From an uncultured Balneolaceae bacterium (GTDB taxonomy: Bacteria > Bacteroidota > Rhodothermia > Balneolales > Balneolaceae), in contig CALJMB010000143.1 in assembly GCA_937982515.1 (NCBI GenBank), forward strand, positions 1 through 8,311: a stretch of DNA of 8,311 bases, written 5' to 3'. The notes beneath the pieces were generated by a model, which did no database searches, had not been told where the DNA came from, and saw nothing but the letters and a program-made list of their open reading frames with translations. Positions 1-7,020 of this stretch are shown here, piece by piece. The number at the start of each line of letters is the position of its first letter. Within the stretch, counting starts at the first letter, position 1. The translations under genes were made by a program, and so were the position numbers.

Positions 1-941
1 CCATTGCATATTCAGCCAACATAGGGGGAATCGGCACCGTCATCGGCACACCCACTAATGCCCTGATGATTGCCTTTGTGGAAGAGGCCTACGGAATGGA
101 AATTACCTTTGTTCAATGGATGTCGCTTGGTGTTCCACTCGTTTTATTAGGGCTTCCGGTCATCTTCTACACGCTGGCGAATCTCATTTTTCCCGTCCAT
201 TTGCAGACACTGCCCGGCGGGCGAGAGTACATAGAGGGCGAGATCAGACGCCTCGGGAAGATCTCCAGACCGGAGATGACAGTGGCTATTGTATTTGTAG
301 CCGTCGCCACGCTTTGGATCATCAGACCTCTGCTTGAGAATACCATCCCGGGCCTGTCTGATGCCGGTATCGCTATTTTCGGAGCATTGCTCCTTTTTAT
401 GATTCCGGTTGATTTGAGGAAAGCACGTTTTCTTCTGAGATGGAAAGATGCAGAGGATTTGCCCTGGGGTGTGTTAATTCTCTTCGGTGGCGGATTATCC
501 CTGGCAGGTGCCATTCAACGGACCGGCCTGGCGGAATGGATAGGTGGATATTTTGAAGTATTAGGAGGGTGGCCTGTTATTCTCACTATCTTCGTCATTG
601 CATCTGTTATCATTATGTTTACAGAACTGGCAAGTAATTCTGCAACAGCTGCGGCGTTCCTGCCTGTAATGGGTTCGGTGGCTATTAGCATCGGGCAGGA
701 TCCTTTACTGTTTGCCGTGCCTATTGCTATGGTTGCCAGCTGCGCATTCATGCTGCCTGTGGCCACTCCGCCCAACGCCATTGTCTACGGCAGCGGAGTC
801 ATGACGATTCCACAAATGGCTAAGACCGGGCTGACGCTGAATTTGTTTTTTGCCATACTGATAACCGTACTGTCTTATACTCTTTTTGCCGCCCTGCTTG
901 GTATTGAAATAGGAGTGGTTCCGCCGGGGCTCACACCTTAA
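1..941 (+). CDS. SLC13/DASS family sodium:anion (dicarboxylate-type) symporter, 5' end missing
   Basis: This is an inner-membrane secondary transporter of the divalent anion:sodium symporter family, which usually imports di- or tricarboxylates, sulfate or related anions with Na+. The frame is open from base 3, before the first ATG at 66, and the residues before that ATG are family-like (NIGGIGTVIGTPTN, about bases 18-59), so the gene starts outside the window and 66 is not the true start. About 312 residues are visible. Several hydrophobic segments can be read (around bases 117-190, 285-330, 357-410, 570-620, 705-765 and 828-910). The second substrate/Na+ motif is ASNSATAAAFLP (about 630-665), where many relatives have SNT. 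The family signature CAFMLPVATPPNAIVYGSG lies at about 741-797. The gene ends 15 bp before the next one, suggesting co-transcription. The substrate cannot be deduced; a dicarboxylate or sugar acid is a guess. Confidence 0.9.
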   Translation, partial: IAYSANIGGIGTVIGTPTNALMIAFVEEAYGMEITFVQWMSLGVPLVLLGLPVIFYTLANLIFPVHLQTLPGGREYIEGEIRRLGKISRPEMTVAIVFVAVATLWIIRPLLENTIPGLSDAGIAIFGALLLFMIPVDLRKARFLLRWKDAEDLPWGVLILFGGGLSLAGAIQRTGLAEWIGGYFEVLGGWPVILTIFVIASVIIMFTELASNSATAAAFLPVMGSVAISIGQDPLLFAVPIAMVASCAFMLPVATPPNAIVYGSGVMTIPQMAKTGLTLNLFFAILITVLSYTLFAALLGIEIGVVPPGLTP

Positions 942-956
942 CAAACTAAATAAATC

Positions 957-2198
957 GTGACGTCAAAACATTTCAAACCGGCAGCTCTGTTTTCTGCAAT
1001 AATGATGCTATTGGTGACCGGAACAAGCTACAGCTGCCGGGCACAAAATCATATGGTGACGGTAACCGCTGGAGCTTTTGACCGGGTCGGAACGGTGGTA
1101 TCTTTTCGCTTTCCGGGAGCAGTATCTCCCGGCGTATACCGTATGGAGGATGAAAACGGAATGCCCATCCATCTACAGGCAGACAGCCGCAATACAGGCT
1201 GGTTTATACTTGATGCGTTGAAAGCCGGTTCATCCAGAAGCTATAAGCTGATTGCCGGGCCGCTTGCTTCTACGGTATCAATAGGTGGGGTAGCCAGTTC
1301 AATAGGCCGGAAGACCATCTCTTTTCAGGCTGATGGCCATGCAGTTCTTTCTTACTTTCACGGAGAGAATAACCTTCCCGGCGGACTGGACGAACTGTAC
1401 CGGCGGGGCGGATATATCCATCCGGCATACTCTCCCGCAGGGGTAGTTCTGACCAATCACCTGGATACAGAAGTACATCCCCATCATTACGGCATCTGGT
1501 CGGCGTGGACCAGCACCCGGTTTCAGGGGCGTACCCCCGACTTCTGGAATGTGCACGACCATACCGGCAGAGTACAGCATGCCGACTCTTTTGATGTTTC
1601 ATGGGAAGGTCCGGTTCACGGAGGCTTGCGCGCCAGAAACTACTTTGTGGATATCGCAGCACAGGCGCCCGTTGTTGCACTCAATGAAGAGCTGAACTTA
1701 ACCGTATACAATAAAAAAGCAGGCGGCGGATCGTATCATCTCTTCGATCTTAAAGTCACCCACACAGCTAATACCGGTCAGCCATTAGAACTTCCGGAGT
1801 ATCGTTACGGGGGCATGGCGTTCCGGGGACACGGAAACTGGAATGACCCTGATAACGTATCTTTCCTGACTTCAGAGGGATATGACCGGGAGAATGGAAA
1901 TGAGACCAGGGCACGATGGGCCTGTATGTTCGGTCTTGTGGATGGGCAGCATGTAGGTATAGCCATTCTCGGGCATCCCGGTAATTATCGGGCGCCGCAG
2001 CCGGTCCGCATCCACCCAAACATTCCCTACTTTGTTTTTACTCCCCAGCAAATGGGAGATATGGCTATAGAACCGGGTTCGCCTTATATTTCAAGGTATC
2101 GATACGTAGCATTTGACGGCAATCCCGATCCCGCTGAGTTGAATCGTCTGTGGAATGATTACGCCTACCCGCCGGGCGTAACGATTGTTGCTCAGTGA
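957..2198 (+). CDS. Secreted DUF6807 (PmoA-like) family protein
   Basis: This 413-residue protein belongs by eye to the DUF6807 family, often annotated 'PmoA family protein'. That label reflects an old family name and does not indicate methane oxidation. The biochemical function is not established; members commonly sit in polysaccharide or sugar-utilisation loci. Recognisable features are the HPHHYGIWSAWT block (HPHH at residues 174-177), the TPDFWN segment (193-198), the histidine-rich VHDHTGRVQH (199-208) and the C-terminal segment YVAFDGNPDPAELNRLWNDY. The start is GTG at 957. The next in-frame ATG (1002, residue 16) would remove the basic KHFK and truncate the signal peptide, so GTG is preferred. 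Residues 9-30 form a hydrophobic export signal ending near SYSCRAQ; the cysteine lacks a proper lipobox, so ordinary signal-peptidase I cleavage is more likely. No clear Shine-Dalgarno sequence precedes it. It lies 15 bp after the transporter and 60 bp before the cytochrome gene. Confidence 0.85.
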   Translation: MTSKHFKPAALFSAIMMLLVTGTSYSCRAQNHMVTVTAGAFDRVGTVVSFRFPGAVSPGVYRMEDENGMPIHLQADSRNTGWFILDALKAGSSRSYKLIAGPLASTVSIGGVASSIGRKTISFQADGHAVLSYFHGENNLPGGLDELYRRGGYIHPAYSPAGVVLTNHLDTEVHPHHYGIWSAWTSTRFQGRTPDFWNVHDHTGRVQHADSFDVSWEGPVHGGLRARNYFVDIAAQAPVVALNEELNLTVYNKKAGGGSYHLFDLKVTHTANTGQPLELPEYRYGGMAFRGHGNWNDPDNVSFLTSEGYDRENGNETRARWACMFGLVDGQHVGIAILGHPGNYRAPQPVRIHPNIPYFVFTPQQMGDMAIEPGSPYISRYRYVAFDGNPDPAELNRLWNDYAYPPGVTIVAQ

Positions 2199-2258
2199 AA
2201 TAGGACGCGGATGCAGTGGATGTTCGCGAGATAATTATTTTAACCAGATAACCAGCCC

Positions 2259-5102
2259 ATGTTGACATTAACTAGTCGGTTTTTTCGACATTTGTTCAAG
2301 TTGAATAATAAAGACATCGCCCCTGTAAAAATAAGATCATCACATGCCCTTCAGGCAGTTTTGCTAAGCGGATTAGTGATGCTGGCCGGATGTAGGCCGG
2401 AATCCCTGTCAGAGCAGCATTTTAATGCAGAAGAGATTGCCCCTTTTGTTGAGCCCGGCTTTCCGTTTATAACTACCTCCGTTGATGCCCGCAAGCTCGG
2501 GCCGGGCTTTCCCGATGACAACATTGTTCCGCGCTGCCTTGCCATCCGCCTGGGAGAAGACGCTTATACCTGCTTCGATACAGATATGCTGCGCTGGTCG
2601 GTAGCCTGGACCGGAGACTTCCTGCCGATGGTAACAATGGCTCAGATCTCGTACCGGGACTTTCACAACAAATCAAATCAGATCCCTGTGATTGGCGGAG
2701 ATCCGAAACTGGCCACCGGCCTCTATCCCGGATGGATGGGGGCGGCCCCTGATTTCACAGATCCCAGGCCTCCGTCGCCCAATCCCGATAGCCCGAAATG
2801 GGGAGCTATCCCTCAGGAGATGGGGCGCTGGAACGGGGTTTATCTGCATGGCGGGGATGTTATGCTGTCCTATACAGTAAGGGGGGCAAATATCTACGAA
2901 AAGCCCGGCAGTGTCAACTTTGAAGGAGCCATCGGATTCACACGAACCTTCCACATGGATAACCTGAACGAAGATCTCACTTTAGCTGCCGCTGAGGTAA
3001 CTGACGGCATCCGGTCGGAAGTGAAGGGAGGAGTAGCCTATGTTTACCACGGCAAAAAAGGAGAGATGGTGACAGCCATCGGTTTGGCTGAGAATGTTCC
3101 GGGAGTGGAGATCCGCGTGATCAATAACCGGTATGCTGCTGTCGGAGTCTCTTCTGCCGGCAAAGAACAAACATTTACACTGATACTGTGGCAGGGGTCT
3201 GCAGATCATAAAACACATTTTGAGCAGTTGCTGACCCAGGCAGATACCGAAATACCAGCTTTCCGGAACGGCGGCCCTGCGCACTGGGCAGAAACCGTCC
3301 ACACACGGGGAGAAACAGCTCCCGATACGGCCGCTTATGTCATCGACCGGCTCACACTGCCAATACCTAACCCATGGAAGCGCAATGTGCGTGTAGTGGA
3401 TGCCGCTTTCTTTGATGACAATCGCGCCGCACTGGTTACATTTGAGGGAGATGTCTGGATTGTAGACGGTATTGACCGGAAGCTGAGAAATCTGGAGTGG
3501 CGCCGTTACGCTTCGGGATTGTACGAACCACAAAGCATAGAAGTAGTACGTGACACGATATACGTATATGGGAAAGAAGGCATTGTACGCTTCCACGATC
3601 TGAACGCCGATGGCGTGGCAGATTATTATGAGAATTTCTCCAATCTGATGGCTCAGTCTATAGAAACCAGAGAGTGGGCCAGCGATATGGTGGCCGCACC
3701 GGATGGCGGGTTTTATGTAGCCAAATTCGGAGCACTCGATATGGGTCCGGAGGCCTCTTCCCCCAAAAGCCTGATGGGATTCCGCGCCGGATCCCCCCAC
3801 GATGGCTCCATTGTAAAGATATCGGCTGATGGCCGCAGTATGGATTTTCATGCTACAGGGTTCCGGGGGCCTTACCTGGGTATTCACCCCGAAACCGGCG
3901 TACTGTCGGCTTCCGACCAACAGGGACATTATATGCCATCCACCCCCATATTGCTGGTTGATGAAGGAGATTACTACGGAGTGCCTGCTACGGCGCATCT
4001 CTCTGAAGGTGCAGAGTTGCCGGAAGTTACTCCCCCGCTGACGTGGATTCCGCACAGTGTAGACCGGTCGGGCGCGGGGCAGGTGTGGATAACCGGCGAT
4101 AAGATGGGTCCGCTGAGCGGACATATGGTTCATCTCTCTTACGGACGTCCCGGCTTGTTCAAGGTGTTGATCGACAGTACCGACAACGCCGTTCAGGGCG
4201 CCGTATCCGTCATACCCGGTGATTATCCCGCGCCTACCATGAAAGGAGATATTAGCCCCCGCGACGGGCAGCTGTATATTACCGGGTTTTCTCTCTGGGG
4301 CTCAAACTCTGAAGCGATCAGTGCATTTATGCGTCTTCGCTATACCGGCAAGGCCAGCCTGCTGCCTGAAGCGTTCCAGGTCCGAAATGGAGGGGTAATG
4401 ATACGTTTTGGAACCGAATTGGATGAAGACACGGCGACGAACCCTGCCAATTACCAGGTTAAGCGATGGAACTATCAGCGCACAGAACGATACGGATCCG
4501 GACACTTTAAACCCGGTGGAGAGCCTGGTGAGGAGTTGCTTCCGGTTTTCTCTGTTCATTTGTCCGATGACCGGCGAGCCGTGTTTATTGCGGTCCCGAA
4601 CATTGAAGAAGTCATGCAGATGGAGGTGGCCTATAATCTGAAAACCGTTGACGGCTCAGCGATTAACGACGCACTGTGGTTTACGGTAAACGATGTGGCG
4701 CAGCCCGACTTGCTCGCTGAAGGATTCAGCGGTTTGAATATTGATGAGCTTACATATGAAGGCAACGTACAAGTGGCAGCAGCAAATACCGCAGAGGAGC
4801 CGGCCTCAGCCGAAAGAGGCAGAGCCTTGTTCCACCATACGGGATGTATTGCCTGTCACGCTGTTGAAGGGGCATCCGCTGGCCGGCTCGGGCCTTCGCT
4901 GAAAGGACTCTTCGGCTCCGAAAAGCAACTTGCCGATGGTTCTGCTGTAATCGCGGACGAAGAGTATATCCGGGAGTCTATTCTGCAGCCAGACGCAAAG
5001 ATTGCTGAAGGATATGCCCAGGAGATGCCTTCTTTTCTCGGAATACTTACCGACAGCGAGGTAGAATCTATAGTTCTGTATATCCAGACCCTGGCTGATT
5101 AG
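2259..5102 (+). CDS. Predicted lipoprotein with DUF6797-type domain, propeller-like region and C-terminal cytochrome c domain
   Basis: This 947-residue envelope haem protein has a lipobox LAGC with Cys45 after a hydrophobic stretch (about 30-44), so it should be lipid-anchored. The 28 residues before the hydrophobic core make the signal unusually long, but no better ATG exists downstream. Residues about 95-120 (AIRLGEDAYTCFDTDMLRWS) resemble the DUF6797 domain. From about residue 356 a second region resembles the sugar-dehydrogenase-like beta-propeller of large planctomycete/verrucomicrobial haem proteins, with SDQQGHYMPSTPI (about 552-563), MVHLSYGRPGLF and SPRDGQLYITGFSLWGSN. The C-terminal about 95 residues form a class-I cytochrome c domain: haem site CIACH (863-867) and a probable axial methionine at 923 (QEMPSF). 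Expected role: oxidation of an organic substrate in the periplasm, or electron relay from a partner enzyme; the substrate is unknown. It is the third gene of the probable transporter-DUF6807 operon. Confidence 0.85.
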   Translation: MLTLTSRFFRHLFKLNNKDIAPVKIRSSHALQAVLLSGLVMLAGCRPESLSEQHFNAEEIAPFVEPGFPFITTSVDARKLGPGFPDDNIVPRCLAIRLGEDAYTCFDTDMLRWSVAWTGDFLPMVTMAQISYRDFHNKSNQIPVIGGDPKLATGLYPGWMGAAPDFTDPRPPSPNPDSPKWGAIPQEMGRWNGVYLHGGDVMLSYTVRGANIYEKPGSVNFEGAIGFTRTFHMDNLNEDLTLAAAEVTDGIRSEVKGGVAYVYHGKKGEMVTAIGLAENVPGVEIRVINNRYAAVGVSSAGKEQTFTLILWQGSADHKTHFEQLLTQADTEIPAFRNGGPAHWAETVHTRGETAPDTAAYVIDRLTLPIPNPWKRNVRVVDAAFFDDNRAALVTFEGDVWIVDGIDRKLRNLEWRRYASGLYEPQSIEVVRDTIYVYGKEGIVRFHDLNADGVADYYENFSNLMAQSIETREWASDMVAAPDGGFYVAKFGALDMGPEASSPKSLMGFRAGSPHDGSIVKISADGRSMDFHATGFRGPYLGIHPETGVLSASDQQGHYMPSTPILLVDEGDYYGVPATAHLSEGAELPEVTPPLTWIPHSVDRSGAGQVWITGDKMGPLSGHMVHLSYGRPGLFKVLIDSTDNAVQGAVSVIPGDYPAPTMKGDISPRDGQLYITGFSLWGSNSEAISAFMRLRYTGKASLLPEAFQVRNGGVMIRFGTELDEDTATNPANYQVKRWNYQRTERYGSGHFKPGGEPGEELLPVFSVHLSDDRRAVFIAVPNIEEVMQMEVAYNLKTVDGSAINDALWFTVNDVAQPDLLAEGFSGLNIDELTYEGNVQVAAANTAEEPASAERGRALFHHTGCIACHAVEGASAGRLGPSLKGLFGSEKQLADGSAVIADEEYIRESILQPDAKIAEGYAQEMPSFLGILTDSEVESIVLYIQTLAD

Positions 5103-5128
5103 TAGCTTGCGGGAAAAGACAGGCTTCT

Positions 5129-5142
5129 GCCCCTTTGGGGGC
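5129..5142 (+). terminator. Possible weak transcription terminator after the cytochrome gene
   Basis: GCCCC (5129-5133) can pair with GGGGC (5138-5142) around a 4-base loop, 27 bp after the stop codon. The stem is short but fully GC. It is followed by only a broken T-rich stretch (TTTCGGTACTTAGTTCTCTT), so intrinsic termination here is uncertain. Confidence 0.35.
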
Positions 5143-5228
5143 TTTCGGTACTTAGTTCTCTTTTGGAAGTTTGAATGAAAGTTTCTTTTGGGAACCTCAC
5201 TTCAGCAAGGCGGTAGTGTCAATCTAAG

Positions 5229-5259
5229 TTGTCTTTTTATGATTTTACCAATATGTTAG
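5229..5259 (+). promoter_or_regulatory. Weak Bacteroidota-type promoter candidate
   Basis: TTG at 5229-5231 is followed after 20 bases by TATGTTAG at 5252-5259. This resembles the Bacteroidota -33/-7 pattern (TTG, then TAnnTTTG) with one mismatch in the downstream element. It would start transcription at about 5263-5268, directly on the palindrome centred at 5272/5273, as expected for a repressor-controlled promoter. Such short degenerate elements arise easily by chance in AT-rich DNA. Confidence 0.25.
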
Positions 5260-5266
5260 TTTTTAA

Positions 5267-5279
5267 GTAACCGGTTAAC
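5267..5279. promoter_or_regulatory. Candidate LacI-family operator 1 (palindrome TAACCGGTTA)
   Basis: GTAACCGGTTAAC contains the perfect 10-bp palindrome TAACCGGTTA (5268-5277), with a central CpG and the AANCGNTT core typical of LacI/GalR-family operators. It lies about 200 bp upstream of the oxidoreductase start, and a LacI-family regulator is encoded just downstream at 7021. That this regulator binds here is inference. Confidence 0.5.
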
Positions 5280-5414
5280 AGTAGCTGTGTGAGACTACCG
5301 GATTGAATGGATGTTTAGGGAAACCTCGGGATATAGCGATGCTTTACCTTTTTCCTGCACCCCCGGGATGTATCAAAGCAGGACTCCTCAAAAAGTGAAC
5401 CTGATCAGATCCGG

Positions 5415-5428
5415 TTGAAACGCTTTTT
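5415..5428. promoter_or_regulatory. Candidate LacI-family operator 2 (TTGAAACGCTTTTT)
   Basis: AAACGCTT at 5418-5425 also fits AANCGNTT with a central CpG, but its flanks are less symmetric than those of the site at 5267. It lies about 50 bp upstream of the oxidoreductase start. Its TTGAAA could double as a -35/-33 element. The CpG centres of the two sites are 149 bp apart, close to 14 helical turns, which would permit but does not prove looping. Confidence 0.4.
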
Positions 5429-5473
5429 GGGCAATTATTTTCTATAGCAAAACACCAATAAAATGAGGGTAAA

Positions 5474-6907
5474 ATGATGAACAAAGATAAAGTCACTCGG
5501 AAAGACTTCATACGAACAACCACGGGAGCCATGGCAGGCACGGTATTGGCGTCAAATGCTCTGGGGAAAGCATTTTCCAGTTCGTTTTCAGGATCACAGA
5601 AAAAAAAGATTGCTCTCGTCGGTACCGGAATCAGGGGAATTACTTTCTGGGGGAAAACGGTGAGAGAACGGTATGGAGACATCACCGAGTTTGTCGGCCT
5701 GTGCGACATCAATCCCGGCCGGCTGGAGTACGGCAAAAGCTATATCGGCGCTGACTGCCCCACATTTACCGATTTCGATGAAATGATGGAGGCTACAAAT
5801 CCGGACATGCTGATCGTTACCACGGTCGATTCCACCCATCATGAGTTCATTATCAAAGGGCTGGCGAGAGACATAGATGTGCTTACCGAAAAGCCAATGA
5901 CCACCGATGATGAAAAATGCCGTGCTATACTGGAAGCGGAAGAGAAGTCGAAGGGTAATCTTATTGTCGGTTTCAACTACCGCTACAGCCCTCATCACAC
6001 AAAACTGAAAGAGATGCTGGTGAACAACCGGGTGGGGAGAATTACGTCCGTCGATTTTCACTGGTACCTGAACGTATATCATGGCGCTTCTTACTTCCGC
6101 CGCTGGCACGGCCTCACAGACAAAGGAGGTACCTTGCTGGTTCACAAAGCAACCCACCATTTTGATCTGCTTAACTGGTGGCTGGATTCCGACCCCGTCG
6201 AAGTCTATGCCGAAGGCGCGCTGGAACATTATGGGAGCAATAACTCCTTCAGAGGCAACAACTGCCGCGATTGCCGGCACAAAAACAATTGTGACTTCTA
6301 CTGGGATATCACCAAAAACAATACCTACATGGATCTGTACGTAGCCCACGAACATCACGACGGGTATATCAGGGACAACTGCCTTTGGAGAGAGGAAATA
6401 GATATTTATGATAAAATGTCTGTCCAGATAAAATATGCCAATAATGTACAGGTAACGTACTCGCTGACAACCTACTCGCCGTACGAAGGTATGAAAATTG
6501 CATTTAATGGATTTGGCGGACGAATCGATGCCTGGCACGGCATCCCCTGGAGAAGGGAAGCCAGAATAAACCAGGCGGAATTACATCAGCAGGAGATGTC
6601 GCAACAGGAATTGGAGGAAGCCGCTAACTACGAAGAGATCATGGTGATGGATAACTTCAGCCGTGAACACGAGCTTATCAAGGTGTTTCAGGAAAGCGGC
6701 GGGCACGGCGGCGGCGACATCCGGCTGCAGAACCAGATATTCCGTAATCCGGATATGGAAGATCCGCTGAAGCATGCGGCAGGCATAAGAGACGGCGCTA
6801 TGTCAATCCTGATCGGTATTGCCGCGCGGAAGAGTATTGAAAGCGGAGAACCCGTACGCATAGAAGATTTAACTCCGATCAAACCACATCCGACAAGAGG
6901 AGCCTGA
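5474..6907 (+). CDS. Gfo/Idh/MocA family oxidoreductase with Tat-like leader
   Basis: This 477-residue NAD(P)-dependent oxidoreductase belongs to the family of glucose-fructose oxidoreductase and inositol dehydrogenase. The Rossmann motif is GTGIRG (50-55), the EKP motif is at 139-141, and the substrate-site segment HKATHHFDLLNWW (224 onward) includes H228 and D231. Residues 7-34 look like a Tat leader (VTRKDFIRTTTGAMAG), but the twin arginine is RK (R9, K10), so export is likely but not certain. C264, C267 and C273, plus C303 in RDNCLWREEIDIYD, could form a four-cysteine metal site. GAGG at 5465-5468 lies 5 bases before the ATG at 5474 and 8 before an immediately following ATG at 5477; either may be used. 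Members act on sugars, polyols or keto-sugars, and some keep the cofactor tightly bound in the periplasm. The substrate is unknown. Confidence 0.92.
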   Translation: MMNKDKVTRKDFIRTTTGAMAGTVLASNALGKAFSSSFSGSQKKKIALVGTGIRGITFWGKTVRERYGDITEFVGLCDINPGRLEYGKSYIGADCPTFTDFDEMMEATNPDMLIVTTVDSTHHEFIIKGLARDIDVLTEKPMTTDDEKCRAILEAEEKSKGNLIVGFNYRYSPHHTKLKEMLVNNRVGRITSVDFHWYLNVYHGASYFRRWHGLTDKGGTLLVHKATHHFDLLNWWLDSDPVEVYAEGALEHYGSNNSFRGNNCRDCRHKNNCDFYWDITKNNTYMDLYVAHEHHDGYIRDNCLWREEIDIYDKMSVQIKYANNVQVTYSLTTYSPYEGMKIAFNGFGGRIDAWHGIPWRREARINQAELHQQEMSQQELEEAANYEEIMVMDNFSREHELIKVFQESGGHGGGDIRLQNQIFRNPDMEDPLKHAAGIRDGAMSILIGIAARKSIESGEPVRIEDLTPIKPHPTRGA

Positions 6908-6913
6908 AAAAAT

Positions 6914-6968
6914 GAATATGGAGAAAAGAGGCGGTTGGGAACCTGATTGCTTTCTTCTCTTCATATTC
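6914..6968 (+). terminator. Long hairpin after the oxidoreductase gene, probable terminator
   Basis: GAATATGGAGAAAAG (6914-6928) pairs with CTTCTCTTCATATTC (6954-6968) over 15 positions with one G-T wobble and one A-C mismatch. Inside it GGTT (6933-6936) can pair with AACC (6940-6943). It begins 6 bp after the stop codon and is followed by a T-rich stretch (GGATTTCTTATTTTATCT), which fits a terminator. The lower stem is AT-rich, and the element lies within the 113-bp leader of the LacI gene, so it may instead act as a 5'-UTR structure. Confidence 0.5.
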
Positions 6969-7020
6969 TAATGGATTTCTTATTTTATCTGCACTCCCTT
7001 AAACCCCAAACATAGATATA

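Larger units (their letters stand above)
5103..5473. other. 371-bp intergenic region with candidate regulatory sites
   Basis: No convincing gene is present on either strand; the minus-strand frame entering from 5736 is antisense to the oxidoreductase gene and shows no family motifs. The region holds a short GC-rich hairpin just after the cytochrome gene, two AANCGNTT sites resembling LacI-family operators, and a weak promoter-like pair. It separates the upstream three-gene unit from the oxidoreductase gene, so the latter probably has its own promoter here. Confidence 0.7.

Noticed and set aside
66..941. Treating ATG 66 as the start of the transporter
   Set aside because: The frame is open and family-like upstream of 66 to the window edge, so the gene is truncated by the window.
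2180..2190. GTAACGATTGT near the end of the DUF6807 gene as a third LacI-type operator
   Set aside because: It matches AANCGNTT at only seven of eight positions and lies within coding sequence.
957..2198. Reading the 'PmoA' family label as methane monooxygenase
   Set aside because: True PmoA is a multi-pass membrane protein in a pmoCAB operon; this is a secreted soluble protein with no pmoB or pmoC nearby.
2241..2255. Tandem TAACCAG/TAACCAG just before the cytochrome gene start
   Set aside because: Two 7-base copies with no symmetry and no known motif; too short to call a binding site.
2982..4133. 383-codon open frame on the minus strand inside the cytochrome-domain gene
   Set aside because: It is antisense to a gene with clear domain motifs, its translation is rich in Cys, His and Tyr without family motifs, and it has no start context; it is a shadow frame.
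5594..6538. 314-codon open frame on the minus strand inside the oxidoreductase gene
   Set aside because: The plus strand encodes an unmistakable Gfo/Idh protein; the antisense translation shows no recognisable motif.
5188..6944. 10-bp sequence TTGGGAACCT present at 5188-5197 and 6935-6944, in both intergenic regions flanking the oxidoreductase gene
   Set aside because: Only two exact copies, the second being part of the hairpin loop region; no symmetry or consistent position relative to promoters, so chance is sufficient.
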